DNA from: Candidatus Eisenbacteria bacterium RBG_16_71_46
GTDB lineage: Bacteria; Eisenbacteria; RBG-16-71-46
Assembly (NCBI GenBank): GCA_001780165.1
Contig: MFFQ01000037.1
Span: forward strand, 103,407-167,406
DNA length: 64,000 nucleotides
Direction: 5' to 3'
Notes under the pieces: generated by a model
The model's database searches: none
Told to the model about the DNA's origin: nothing
What the model saw: only the letters and a program-made list of their open reading frames with translations
Part shown: positions 28,059 through 37,251 of the stretch, in pieces
Layout of the letters: each line of letters starts with the position of its first letter
How positions within the stretch are numbered: position 1 is the first letter of the stretch
Made by a program: the position numbers and the translations under genes

Positions 28059-29365
28059 GCCGGCCGCCGGTCGACCACGGTGGCCATGAGCTCGGCTTCC
28101 GCGACGAGCTGATCCTCGACGTACGCCTCGCCGCGCATCTTCGCGGTGCCCTTCCGCAGCTTGAGCAGCGTGAGCTTGAAGCGGAGCTGGTCGCCCGGGG
28201 TCACCGGGCGCCGGAACTTCGCCCCGTCGATGCCGATGAAGTACATGAGCTTGTCGTTGGGGTCGTCCACCGAGGTCAGCAGCAGCAGCCCGCCCACCTG
28301 GGCCATGGCCTCGATGATGAGCACCGCGGGCATGATCGGATGGCCTGGAAAGTGGCCCTGGAAGAACGGCTCGTTGATCGTGACGTTCTTGAGCCCCTCG
28401 ATGCTGTGTCCCTCCTCGATGCCGAGGATGCGGTCGACGAGCAGGAAGGGATAGCGGTGCGGGATGATGTCCATGATCGCCGTGATGTCCCACTCCTCGG
28501 GCGAGCCGCCGGGGCGGCGGCCGGGCAGCGGCAGCGATTCCTTGAGACGCTTGATGAACGCGACATGACTCTGGTGCCCCGAGCGCACGGCGTGGACGTG
28601 ACCCAGCAGCGGGCCGCCCATGAGCGACAGGTCCCCGAGCAGGTCGAGCACCTTGTGGCGTACGAACTCGTCGGGAAAGCGGAGCGGCTCGGGGTTGAGG
28701 ATGCGATCCTTGCCCACGACCACGGCGTTCTCGAGACGTCCCCCCTTGATCCACCCCGCCTCGCGCAGCGACGCAACATCCCGCTCGAGCACGAAGGTGC
28801 GCGCGGGCGCGATCTCCTCGAGGAAGCTCCGGTCGTTGATGTCGAGCGAGATCGTCTGCCGGCCGACCAGCGGATGATCGTAATCGATCGTGAACGTGAT
28901 CTTCAGGCCGTGGTAGGGCACGGCGCTCAAGTGCACGTTGTTGTCGCTCCAGGTCACCGGCTTGGTCACCTTGATGTGGCGCCGCGGCTTGTCCTGATCG
29001 CGAAAGCCGGCCTTGAGCAGCATGCGCGCGATCGGCTCGGCGCTGCCGTCGGCGGGCTCCGGGATTTCCATGGTCGAGGTCTCGATCTCGACGTTGTCGA
29101 TGCTGAGCCCCGCCACCGTCGCCAGCACGTGCTCCATGGTGTGCACCTGCACGTCGTCCTGCTGCAGGATCGTGCGCCGGCCCGCCGCGGGGTCGAAATG
29201 CGCGTTCTCCGGCCGCACCTGCACGCGCGGCTTGCCCGGCAGGTCGGCGCGCACGAACTGCACGCCGGTCCCCACCGCCGCAGGGCGGAAGATCACGGCG
29301 CCCGGCTCGCCGGTGTGCAGCCCCACGCCCTCGAAGCGCACGGGGCGAGTGAGGGTGCGCTGCAT
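28055..29365 (-). CDS. lpxC-fabZ: bifunctional UDP-3-O-acyl-GlcNAc deacetylase / 3-hydroxyacyl-ACP dehydratase (LpxC-FabZ fusion)
   Basis: LpxC: MQRTLTRPVRFEGVGLHTGEPGAVIFRPA...VHTMEHVLATVAGLSIDNVEIE; FabZ: ITAIMDIIPHRYPFLLVDRILGIEEGHSIEGLKNVTINEPFFQGHFPGHPIMPAVLIIEAMAQ in the same frame. Confidence 0.96.
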   Translation of the reverse strand: MQRTLTRPVRFEGVGLHTGEPGAVIFRPAAVGTGVQFVRADLPGKPRVQVRPENAHFDPAAGRRTILQQDDVQVHTMEHVLATVAGLSIDNVEIETSTMEIPEPADGSAEPIARMLLKAGFRDQDKPRRHIKVTKPVTWSDNNVHLSAVPYHGLKITFTIDYDHPLVGRQTISLDINDRSFLEEIAPARTFVLERDVASLREAGWIKGGRLENAVVVGKDRILNPEPLRFPDEFVRHKVLDLLGDLSLMGGPLLGHVHAVRSGHQSHVAFIKRLKESLPLPGRRPGGSPEEWDITAIMDIIPHRYPFLLVDRILGIEEGHSIEGLKNVTINEPFFQGHFPGHPIMPAVLIIEAMAQVGGLLLLTSVDDPNDKLMYFIGIDGAKFRRPVTPGDQLRFKLTLLKLRKGTAKMRGEAYVEDQLVAEAELMATVVDRRPA

Positions 29366-29373
29366 CGCCGCGG

Positions 29374-30423
29374 TCAACGCACCTCCTCGCGCTCCCTTTG
29401 CCCCTCGAGGCGCAGCACGCGCTCCTCCAGGGCCTTGGTGCGCTGGAACAGCTGCGGCAGCCGCTGCGCGAAGGCGTGGAGCCGCTTCCAGACCCCGTGC
29501 TGGACCGCCGGGTAGCCGGTCACCACCGTGTCCGGCGGCACCGACTTGGCGACGCCGCTCTGGGCGCCGACCGTGGCGCGGCGGCCGATGGTGATGTGCC
29601 CCACCAGCCCGGCCTGACCGCCGAGGGTGACGTAGTCCTCCAACTCCGTGCTGCCCGAGATGCCCACCTGGGCGACGATGATGCAGTGCTGGCCCACGAT
29701 CACGTTGTGCCCGATCTGGACCAGGTTGTCGATCTTCGTTCCATCCCCGATCCGGGTGCTGTGAGTGGTGGCGCGATCGATCGTGGTGTTGGACCCGATC
29801 TCGACGTCGTTGCCGATCACGACGTTTCCGACCTGCGGCACCTTGTGGTAGCTCCCGGCGTCGAAGGCGAAGCCGAAACCGTCGCTGCCCACCACGACTC
29901 CGGGATGAAGGATGCACCGGTCGCCGAGCAGGCATTCCTCGCGCACGGTGACCCGCGGATACAACAGGCAGTCCTCGCCAATCGCGATGTTGTGTCCGAG
30001 GTAGCACCCGGACATGATCACGCTGCGTCGCCCGATCCGCGCGCCGGCCTCGACCACGCAGTGGGGTCCGATCGAGGCGTCCTCCCCGACGCTGGCCCCG
30101 GGCGAGACGATGGCGCTCGGGTGCACGCCGGGGGCCTGGCGCAGCACGTCGGGGCGGAAGATGCGCACCACGCGCTGGAACGCGAGGTAGGGGTTGTCCA
30201 CCTGGATCAACGGCCGTGCCGCCGCCCGCGCATCGCGCGCGCAGATCACCGCCGAGGCGCGCGTCACCTCCAGGTACGATTCGTAGCGGGAGTTGGCGAG
30301 AAACGTGATGTCGCCGGGCATCGCCTCGCGAATTCCCGCCACGCCCCGGATCTCGATCGATCCGTCTCCCACGACCTCCCCGCCGAGTTCGGCGGCAAGC
30401 TCCGCCAACGTGCGCGTGATCAT
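29374..30423 (-). CDS. lpxD: UDP-3-O-(3-hydroxymyristoyl)glucosamine N-acyltransferase
   Basis: TLAELAAELGGEVVGDGSIEIRGVAGIREAMPGDITFLANSRY and hexapeptide repeats. Confidence 0.95.
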   Translation of the reverse strand: MITRTLAELAAELGGEVVGDGSIEIRGVAGIREAMPGDITFLANSRYESYLEVTRASAVICARDARAAARPLIQVDNPYLAFQRVVRIFRPDVLRQAPGVHPSAIVSPGASVGEDASIGPHCVVEAGARIGRRSVIMSGCYLGHNIAIGEDCLLYPRVTVREECLLGDRCILHPGVVVGSDGFGFAFDAGSYHKVPQVGNVVIGNDVEIGSNTTIDRATTHSTRIGDGTKIDNLVQIGHNVIVGQHCIIVAQVGISGSTELEDYVTLGGQAGLVGHITIGRRATVGAQSGVAKSVPPDTVVTGYPAVQHGVWKRLHAFAQRLPQLFQRTKALEERVLRLEGQREREEVR

Positions 30424-30436
30424 GCGTGCGGCCTCC

Positions 30437-31003
30437 CTAGCGCGCGGTGCCGATGGTGGACTGGCTGTTGAGCTCCTGGATCACGTCGGCCGTCAGGTCG
30501 AGCGACTTGTCGGCATAGATGATGAATCCCGATGCCGCGTCGAGCACCAGATTGAGACCCTTCTCCGCGGCGATCTTCTCCACCGCCGACCGGATCACCT
30601 TCACGACCACGCCGGTGGCGCGCTCGTTCTCCTGGGCGGCGCGCCCCTGCGGGCCCCACACGTCCTGGATGAACCGCTCGTACTCGCTGATCGCCCGCTG
30701 CAGCCCCTCCTCCTTCTCCTGGCGCTTGAGCGCCGAGAGGATCGGACCCTGGTCGCGCAGCTCGGCGCGCAGCTGGTTGACCGCCTTTTCCTTCTCGGCC
30801 GCCTCGTCCCGCCAGCCCTGGACCTGGCGGTCGAAGCGCGCCTGGGCCTCCTGCGCGTCCTTGTACTCCTGGAAGATCCGCGCCGAGTCAATGTAACCCA
30901 TCTGGAGATTCTGGGCCGAGGCCGGCCACGGCGCCCACGCCAGCGCCGCGGCGGCCAACAGCGGCGCCCAGCACCGGATCCGACGATGGCAGCGTGGTCG
31001 CAT
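30437..31003 (-). CDS. skp: OmpH/Skp-family periplasmic chaperone
   Basis: Signal peptide; QMGYIDSARIFQEYKDAQEAQARFDRQVQGWRDEAAEKEKAVNQLRAEL...GLNLVLDAASGFIIYADKSLDLTADVIQELN. Confidence 0.9.
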   Translation of the reverse strand: MRPRCHRRIRCWAPLLAAAALAWAPWPASAQNLQMGYIDSARIFQEYKDAQEAQARFDRQVQGWRDEAAEKEKAVNQLRAELRDQGPILSALKRQEKEEGLQRAISEYERFIQDVWGPQGRAAQENERATGVVVKVIRSAVEKIAAEKGLNLVLDAASGFIIYADKSLDLTADVIQELNSQSTIGTAR

Positions 31004-31011
31004 CGCGTGTT

Positions 31012-33441
31012 TCAGAAGTTCACGTTTCCGAGAAGGAAGTGACCGACGGCCCGGGGGCCGTCGTCACGATTGAACCCATACCCGTAGTCGAACCCGATGT
31101 TTCCGAGCAACGGGATCTCCATCCGGAACCCGAGGCCGGCACCCATCTTGAGGTCGAGCGGCCGGAGCTCGCCCCACAGGTCCCACGTATTGCCCGCGTC
31201 GAAGAAGAGCACACCGTGGAGCGGATGAACAATCGGAAACTGCTGCTCGACCGAATAGGCCGCCGCGAAGCGCCCGCCAGGATAGCGCACCTTCTGAAAC
31301 AACGTCGGCACCCGCGCGTACGTGGTGTCGATGCCGACGATCGTGGTGTCGGTGCGGTAGGCGGCGGGCACCTCGACGATGAACTTCTCAGGGACGATCT
31401 GGTAGTCGTCGTACCCGCGCAACGGGTCGCTGGTGGTTCCGCCGCCGAGGCGGAAGCGCTCGTACGCCGGAATGCTGCTGTTCTGATCCCCGTATTCGCC
31501 GAGCAGCCCGATCCGCGCCCGCAGCATCGTGGTCACGCCGCGGAGCACCGACGGCAGGTAGATCCGCCCCTCGATACGGTGCTTGTGGTAGCTGACCGAG
31601 CCTCCGAACGGACCACCCGCCAGCTCGCTGTTGAACGCGAGTCGGGTGCCCTTGGTCGGATAGAAGGGGTTGTCGGCGCTGTTGCGGAGGAAGTCGAAGG
31701 AGAGGCTGCTGGTGAGCTGGCCCTTGCCGGGGGTGAGCCCGATCAGGGCGATCGAGTCGGCCGGCGTGAGCGAGCTGGTCAACCCGCTGATCGTGACGTT
31801 TTCGAGCTGGTACGACATCGAGCCGCGCGAGTAGTCCGGCCACGGCAGCGGCCGGCCGATCCGTCCCGATCCACCGACGCGCTTCTGGCGGTACAGGTCG
31901 TAGTCGCGCGAGGAGTTGAACGCCGAAAACCCGAGCAGCGTCGGGGTGTCGCGGAACCACGGCTCGGTGAAGCTGACGAAGTAGTTCTCCAGGTTGCTGC
32001 CCCGCTCGAGATGGAGCGACAGGCTTTGCGCATTGCCGAGCACGTTGTTGTGCCCCAACTCGATGAATCCGGTGACGCCGCTCTGGCTGGTGTACCCCGC
32101 CCCCGCCGAGGCGGTGCCGACCTGCTTCTCCTTGACCTTGAGCTGGATGTCCACATCGGTGCTGTCCGCGGGGGAGAAATCCACCTGCACGTCCTCGAAG
32201 ATCCCGAGGCGGAAGATGTCGCCCTGGGTGCGGACCAGGGCCGAGCGCTTGAATCGGTCGCCCTCGTGAATGTCGATTTCGCGGCGGATGACCTTCTCGC
32301 GCGTCGCGCGGTTGCCGCTGATCTCGACCAGGCGCACGTTGGACGGTTGCCCCTCGGTGACGCCGTAGGCGACATCCACCACCGAGTCGCGCACGGTCTC
32401 GCGCGGCTCGATGCTGAGATAGAGATACCCCTTCTCGGCGTAGTCGGCATAGGCCAGCCCCTGGGTGCGCTGGATCCTCGACTGGTCGTAGACCTCCCCC
32501 GGCTTCGGCTGCCACAGCGCGGTCAGGTCGGCGTCGGACACGATGTGGTTGCCGGACCAGGAGACGCTGCCGATCCGGTAGCGGCGGCCCTCGTCGATCG
32601 TGATGGCGTAGGTCAGGTGACGCGGCTGGTCCCCGGGCTCGAGCGCGTGCCCGACGACGCGCATGTCGCGATAGCCGTTGTTGCGGAAGAAGCTCTCGAG
32701 TCGCTCCGCGTCCTCCTTGAAACTCTCGAGTTTGACCTCACCGCCCCCGAACAGCCCCTTGCGGCGCGTCTTGAGCTTCTTCCGCAGCTTGCCCTCCGCG
32801 AACGCGGACGCGCCCTCGAAGCGGATGTTCGTGATCTTGACCCGCTCGCCCTCGCGGATGACGAACCGCAGCGCCACCTGGCGCGGGCCGACCGTGGTGT
32901 CGGCGACCGCCTCGACCGACGCCTGGGCGAAGCCTTCGTCACGGTAGTAGGTGAGCAGGGAGTCCACCTGGCTCTGCGCCGCGGTGGGCGAGTAGGTCTC
33001 GCCGACGCGCAACTGCAGCTTCTTTTCCAGCTCCGAGGACTCGCGCTTCTGGTTGCCGCTGAACTCGATCCGCGTGATCCGCGGCCGCTCGCTGACGTGG
33101 AGCAGGAGGTCCACCGTGCCGTCGCGCTGGAACTTCTCCGCCCACACATCGCTGAACAGGCCCAGGGCGAACAGCTTGCGAATGCCGCGTCGCACGGCGT
33201 CGTCGTTGTAGCGTGAGCCGGAGCCGACCTCGAACGTGCGCAGGATGCGGGTGCTGTCCGTGAGCACGTTGCCGACGACGCTCACCCGTCCCACCCGCTC
33301 GACCACCGCCCCCGCCGAGTCGGGAGCCGCCGGCGCCGCGGGCGCGGCCACGGGCTCGGCAACGCCGGCCGGCGCCGGCGGCTGAGCGGCCGCCGGCGCC
33401 GTGAGGGTCAGGAGCAGCAGCAGGACGGTGGTCGCGTTACC
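31012..33441 (-). CDS. bamA: outer membrane protein assembly factor BamA (5' boundary uncertain)
   Basis: POTRA repeats (RVGRVSVVGNVLTDSTRILRTFEVGSG; RITRIEFSGNQKRESSELEKKL) and Omp85 barrel ending GFDYGYGFNRDDGPRAVGHFLLGNVNF. No ATG/GTG/TTG in frame near the signal-peptide-like segment. Confidence 0.92.
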   Translation of the reverse strand, partial: GNATTVLLLLLTLTAPAAAQPPAPAGVAEPVAAPAAPAAPDSAGAVVERVGRVSVVGNVLTDSTRILRTFEVGSGSRYNDDAVRRGIRKLFALGLFSDVWAEKFQRDGTVDLLLHVSERPRITRIEFSGNQKRESSELEKKLQLRVGETYSPTAAQSQVDSLLTYYRDEGFAQASVEAVADTTVGPRQVALRFVIREGERVKITNIRFEGASAFAEGKLRKKLKTRRKGLFGGGEVKLESFKEDAERLESFFRNNGYRDMRVVGHALEPGDQPRHLTYAITIDEGRRYRIGSVSWSGNHIVSDADLTALWQPKPGEVYDQSRIQRTQGLAYADYAEKGYLYLSIEPRETVRDSVVDVAYGVTEGQPSNVRLVEISGNRATREKVIRREIDIHEGDRFKRSALVRTQGDIFRLGIFEDVQVDFSPADSTDVDIQLKVKEKQVGTASAGAGYTSQSGVTGFIELGHNNVLGNAQSLSLHLERGSNLENYFVSFTEPWFRDTPTLLGFSAFNSSRDYDLYRQKRVGGSGRIGRPLPWPDYSRGSMSYQLENVTISGLTSSLTPADSIALIGLTPGKGQLTSSLSFDFLRNSADNPFYPTKGTRLAFNSELAGGPFGGSVSYHKHRIEGRIYLPSVLRGVTTMLRARIGLLGEYGDQNSSIPAYERFRLGGGTTSDPLRGYDDYQIVPEKFIVEVPAAYRTDTTIVGIDTTYARVPTLFQKVRYPGGRFAAAYSVEQQFPIVHPLHGVLFFDAGNTWDLWGELRPLDLKMGAGLGFRMEIPLLGNIGFDYGYGFNRDDGPRAVGHFLLGNVNF

Positions 33442-35914
33442 CCCGAGGCGCCGCGGGCGCGGGAGATGGGGACGGCTGCGGCGCCACCGTCGGCTCGAAC
33501 TCGAGCCGGTCCTCCTTGCGCGTGACGCCGACGTGCGCTCCGGGAGGGAGCTGTCCGCGCAGGATGAACTCCGCCAGCGGATCTTCGAGCAGTCGCTGGA
33601 TGGCCCGCTTGAGGGGCCGGGCGCCCAGCGATGGGTCGAAGCCCTTGTCGATGAGCAGATCCAGCGCATCGGCGGGAATGTCGAGGTGAATCTCTTGAGC
33701 ACGCAGACGCTCCTTGACCTGGCCCAGGAGGATGGTGACGATGTTTTGCATGTCCTCCCGCCCGAGCGCCCTGAACACGATGACGTCATCGATGCGGTTG
33801 AGGAACTCGGGATTGAAGGCGCGCTTCAGCTCCTCCTGAACCGTGCTCTTGATCGAGGCGAACTGGGCCGCGCTCCCCTCGGCCTGCTTGAACCCCAGGT
33901 GGCGACCCCCGCTGATGATCTGCCGGCCGCCCAGGTTGGACGTCATGATGATCACCGTGTTCTTGAAATCCACCCGGCGGCGCGAGCTGTCGGTGAGCAC
34001 CCCATCATCCAGGACCTGGAGCAGCACATTGAACACGTCCGGGTGCGCCTTTTCGATCTCGTCCAGCAGCACGACCGAATAGGGCTTGCGCCGGACCTTT
34101 TCGGTCAGCTGACCGCCTTCTTCATACCCCACATATCCCGGCGGTGCTCCCACCAGCCGCGACACCGAGAACTTCTCCATGTACTCGGACATGTCGATCC
34201 GGATCAGGGCGTCGTCGTCGTCGAAGATGAACGCGGCCAGCGCCCGGGCGAGTTCGGTCTTCCCGACCCCGGTCGGGCCGAGGAAGATGAACGAGCCGAT
34301 CGGCCGCTTGGGATCGCGCAGCCCGACGCGGTTGCGCCGCACCGCGCGCGAGACCGCGGCCACCGCCTCGTCCTGCCCCACGACCCGCTTGTGGATGTCG
34401 TCCTCCATGCGCAACAGCTTCTGGGTCTCTTCCTCCGCGAGCTTGACCACCGGGATCCCGGTCATGGTCGACAGCACGGTGGCGATGAGGTCCTCGTTGA
34501 CCTGGACCTCCTTGTCGCGCTTGGAGTCGCTCCAGTTCTTCTTGAGCTCGTTGCGACGCGCGCGCAACTCCTTCTCCTTGTCGCGCAGGCGCGCAGCCTT
34601 CTCGTACTCCTGGCCGCGGATCGCCGCCTCTTTCTCCTTGATCGCCTCCTCCAGCTTCTTCTCCAGCTCGTGGATCTCGGAGGGCACGGTCGTCACCGAC
34701 AGCCGCGCGCGGGCGCACGCCTCGTCGATGACGTCGATCGCCTTGTCCGGGAAGAAGCGGTCGTTCATGTAGCGGTCGGAGAGCTTGACCGCCTGGACCA
34801 CGGCTTCGTCGGTGATCTTGACTCCGTGGTGCGCCTCGTACTTGTCGCGCAGCCCCATCAGGATCGAGATCGTCGCCTCGACGCTCGGCTGGTCCACCAT
34901 GATCGGTTGGAAGCGCCGCTCGAGGGCGCCGTCCTTCTCGATGTACTTGCGATACTCGTCGAGCGTGGTCGCGCCGATGCACTGCAGCTCGCCGCGCGCC
35001 AGCGCGGGCTTGAGCATGTTCGAGGCGTCGATCGCCCCCTCCGCGCCGCCGGCGCCGACGATGGTGTGTAGCTCGTCGATGAAGATGACGGTGTCCTTGG
35101 ACTCCCGAATCTCGTTCATCACCGTCTTGAGGCGCTCCTCGAACTGGCCGCGGTACTTGGTGCCGGCGACGACCGCCGCCAGGTCGAGCGTGACGATGCG
35201 CTTGTTCTTGAGGCTCTCGGGCACTTGGCCGGAGACGATGCGCTGGGCGAGGCCCTCGCTGATCGCGGTCTTGCCCACGCCGGGCTCGCCGATCAGCACC
35301 GGGTTGTTCTTCTTGCGGCGTGACAGCACCTGGATGACGCGCTCGATCTCCTTGTCACGACCGATCACCGGATCGAGCTTGCCCTCGCGCGCGAGCTGCG
35401 TGAGGTCGCGGCCGAACTGGTTGAGCGCCGGCGTCTCGGGACGCTCTTCGCGCTCGGAGCCGCCCGAACTCGAGGGCGCCCCGCCCAGCAACTTGAGCGT
35501 CTCCTCGCGCACGCGCTTGCGGTCCACGCCCAGCTCGAGCAGCACCTTCGCCGCCACGCCCTCGCCCTCGCGGATCAGGCCGAGCAGCAGGTGCTCGGTG
35601 CCGACGTAGTTGTGACCGAGCGAGCGCGCCTCCTCCACCGCCAGCTCGAGCACGCGTTTGGCGCGCGGGGTGAAGGGAATCTCGCCGATGGTCATCGTCC
35701 CGCCCGAAGCGCTCACCATGTTCTCGACCTCCTGGCGGATGCGGTCGAGATCGAGGCCGAGGTTGTTGAGCACCGTCGCGGCGATGCCCTCCCCCTCGCG
35801 GATCACCCCCAGCAGCAGGTGCTCCGTGCCGATGTAGTCGTGCTGCAACCGGGCCGCCTCCTCGCGCGCCAGGTAGATGACCTTGCGGACCCGTTCGGTG
35901 AACTTGTCGTGCAT
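33437..35914 (-). CDS. clpC: ATP-dependent Clp protease ATP-binding subunit ClpC
   Basis: [43 protein letters not shown]; two AAA+ modules; UVR-like middle segment. Confidence 0.97.
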   Translation of the reverse strand: MHDKFTERVRKVIYLAREEAARLQHDYIGTEHLLLGVIREGEGIAATVLNNLGLDLDRIRQEVENMVSASGGTMTIGEIPFTPRAKRVLELAVEEARSLGHNYVGTEHLLLGLIREGEGVAAKVLLELGVDRKRVREETLKLLGGAPSSSGGSEREERPETPALNQFGRDLTQLAREGKLDPVIGRDKEIERVIQVLSRRKKNNPVLIGEPGVGKTAISEGLAQRIVSGQVPESLKNKRIVTLDLAAVVAGTKYRGQFEERLKTVMNEIRESKDTVIFIDELHTIVGAGGAEGAIDASNMLKPALARGELQCIGATTLDEYRKYIEKDGALERRFQPIMVDQPSVEATISILMGLRDKYEAHHGVKITDEAVVQAVKLSDRYMNDRFFPDKAIDVIDEACARARLSVTTVPSEIHELEKKLEEAIKEKEAAIRGQEYEKAARLRDKEKELRARRNELKKNWSDSKRDKEVQVNEDLIATVLSTMTGIPVVKLAEEETQKLLRMEDDIHKRVVGQDEAVAAVSRAVRRNRVGLRDPKRPIGSFIFLGPTGVGKTELARALAAFIFDDDDALIRIDMSEYMEKFSVSRLVGAPPGYVGYEEGGQLTEKVRRKPYSVVLLDEIEKAHPDVFNVLLQVLDDGVLTDSSRRRVDFKNTVIIMTSNLGGRQIISGGRHLGFKQAEGSAAQFASIKSTVQEELKRAFNPEFLNRIDDVIVFRALGREDMQNIVTILLGQVKERLRAQEIHLDIPADALDLLIDKGFDPSLGARPLKRAIQRLLEDPLAEFILRGQLPPGAHVGVTRKEDRLEFEPTVAPQPSPSPAPAAPRG

Positions 35915-35951
35915 GGCTTTCCTCTGCCTTTCGGGTGTTCGTGCCGGCTAG

Positions 35952-36143
35952 CCTGGACTATTCATGAGCCCGCCGCCTGCGACCGCGATCTGCGCGCCAT
36001 CCGCGGCGTCGTTCCACCGGCCGCTTCCTCGACGTGTCCAGCGACACGGGACCCGCTTCGCGGGTGCCCCTCGCGGCCGGTGGAACTCCTTGCGGCTGTC
36101 GCACATCTCGCGGTCTCGGCTGGCGGTTCATGAATAGTCCAGG
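35952..36143 (-). repeat. structured interspersed element copy B (inverted relative to copy A)
   Basis: CCTGGACTATTCATGA...TCATGAATAGTCCAGG, 16-bp terminal inverted repeats; reverse complement aligns end-to-end with 8687-8875. Confidence 0.92.
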
Positions 36144-36144
36144 C

Positions 36145-37251
36145 TTAGGGAGTCGGCCCCGACTCGCGATCGGCGGCGTCGAGCCGCTCGCGCACGAGCT
36201 GGGCACGATAGACGTTCCGTTCGGCCGGGGTCAGGTCGCTCCCGTAGAAGCGCTGGAGATGCGCCGGCTGCGTGAGGATCAGCAGCTGGTTGAGGACGTG
36301 GGGCGGGCACAGCCCGGGAAGCCCGAGCGCCACGCCCAGGCGCACCGCCGAGCACAGGTTGATCACTTCACGCGAATGGATCGAGCGGCAGTAGCGCAGC
36401 GTCCCGTAGGCTCGCCACACCTTGTCCTCGATCTGGACGCGCGCGTCGCGCATCATGCGCTCGCGGGCGCGCTCCTCCGTCTCGATGATCTGGCGGGTCA
36501 CCCGCTCGAGGCTCTCGATCGAGTCCCGCTCGGCGCGGCCGAGGGTGGTCTGATTGGAGATTTGGAACAGGTTGCCCATCACCTCGCTGTGCTCGCCGTA
36601 GAGCCCGCGCACGTTGAGGCCGACCTGCATGATGCTCTTCAGCACCTTCTGGATCTCCTCGAGCAGCACCAGCGCCGGAAGGTGGATGAGCACCGAGGCG
36701 CGCAGGCCGGTGCCGGCGTTGGTCGGGCACGAGGTGAGGTAGCCGATCTCGTCCGAGAAGGCGAAGTCGAGCGCCTGATCGAGCTCGTCGTCGGCGGCGT
36801 CCGCGTTCCCCCACGCCTCCGCGAGCTGGAAGCCCGGCGTCATCGCCTGCAGCCGCAGGTGGTCCTCCTCGTTGATCATCAGCGACAGCCGCTCCCCCGC
36901 GGCGATGATGATGCCGCGCGGCCGCGCGCCGTCGCCCAGCTCGTGGCTCACGAGGTGGCGCTCGACCAGGATCTGCCGCTCCAGCCCACCCATCTCGTTC
37001 ATGCGCAGCATCAGCGCATCGCGGAACGCCTCGGAGCGCTGGGCGGCGCTCGAGACGCTGAGCAGCACGCCCTGAAGCTGCTCGTCCCGGGCGCGGTGGG
37101 TGAAGGGCACGCTCTGGAGGTTGCGCGCCAGCCGGATGCGCGTCGAGAGCACCATGTGGGCGTGCGGGCCCTCGCCGCTCAGCCACGGGCTGGGCTCGGC
37201 GATCAGCTCGTCGAAGTTGGCCGGAGGGCGGGGCTTCGCCTGGCGAGTCAT
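36145..37251 (-). CDS. mcsB: protein arginine kinase McsB
   Basis: HMVLSTRIRLARNLQSVPFTHRAR; YLTSCPTNAGTGLRASVLIHLPAL; phosphagen kinase fold motifs. Confidence 0.95.
   Translation of the reverse strand: MTRQAKPRPPANFDELIAEPSPWLSGEGPHAHMVLSTRIRLARNLQSVPFTHRARDEQLQGVLLSVSSAAQRSEAFRDALMLRMNEMGGLERQILVERHLVSHELGDGARPRGIIIAAGERLSLMINEEDHLRLQAMTPGFQLAEAWGNADAADDELDQALDFAFSDEIGYLTSCPTNAGTGLRASVLIHLPALVLLEEIQKVLKSIMQVGLNVRGLYGEHSEVMGNLFQISNQTTLGRAERDSIESLERVTRQIIETEERARERMMRDARVQIEDKVWRAYGTLRYCRSIHSREVINLCSAVRLGVALGLPGLCPPHVLNQLLILTQPAHLQRFYGSDLTPAERNVYRAQLVRERLDAADRESGPTP

Noticed and set aside
35958-36206. 82-aa ORF spanning the copy B element and 8731-10047 ORF spanning copy A
   Set aside because: Explained by the stop-poor structured repeat and by out-of-frame reading of asnS; no domain-like sequence.
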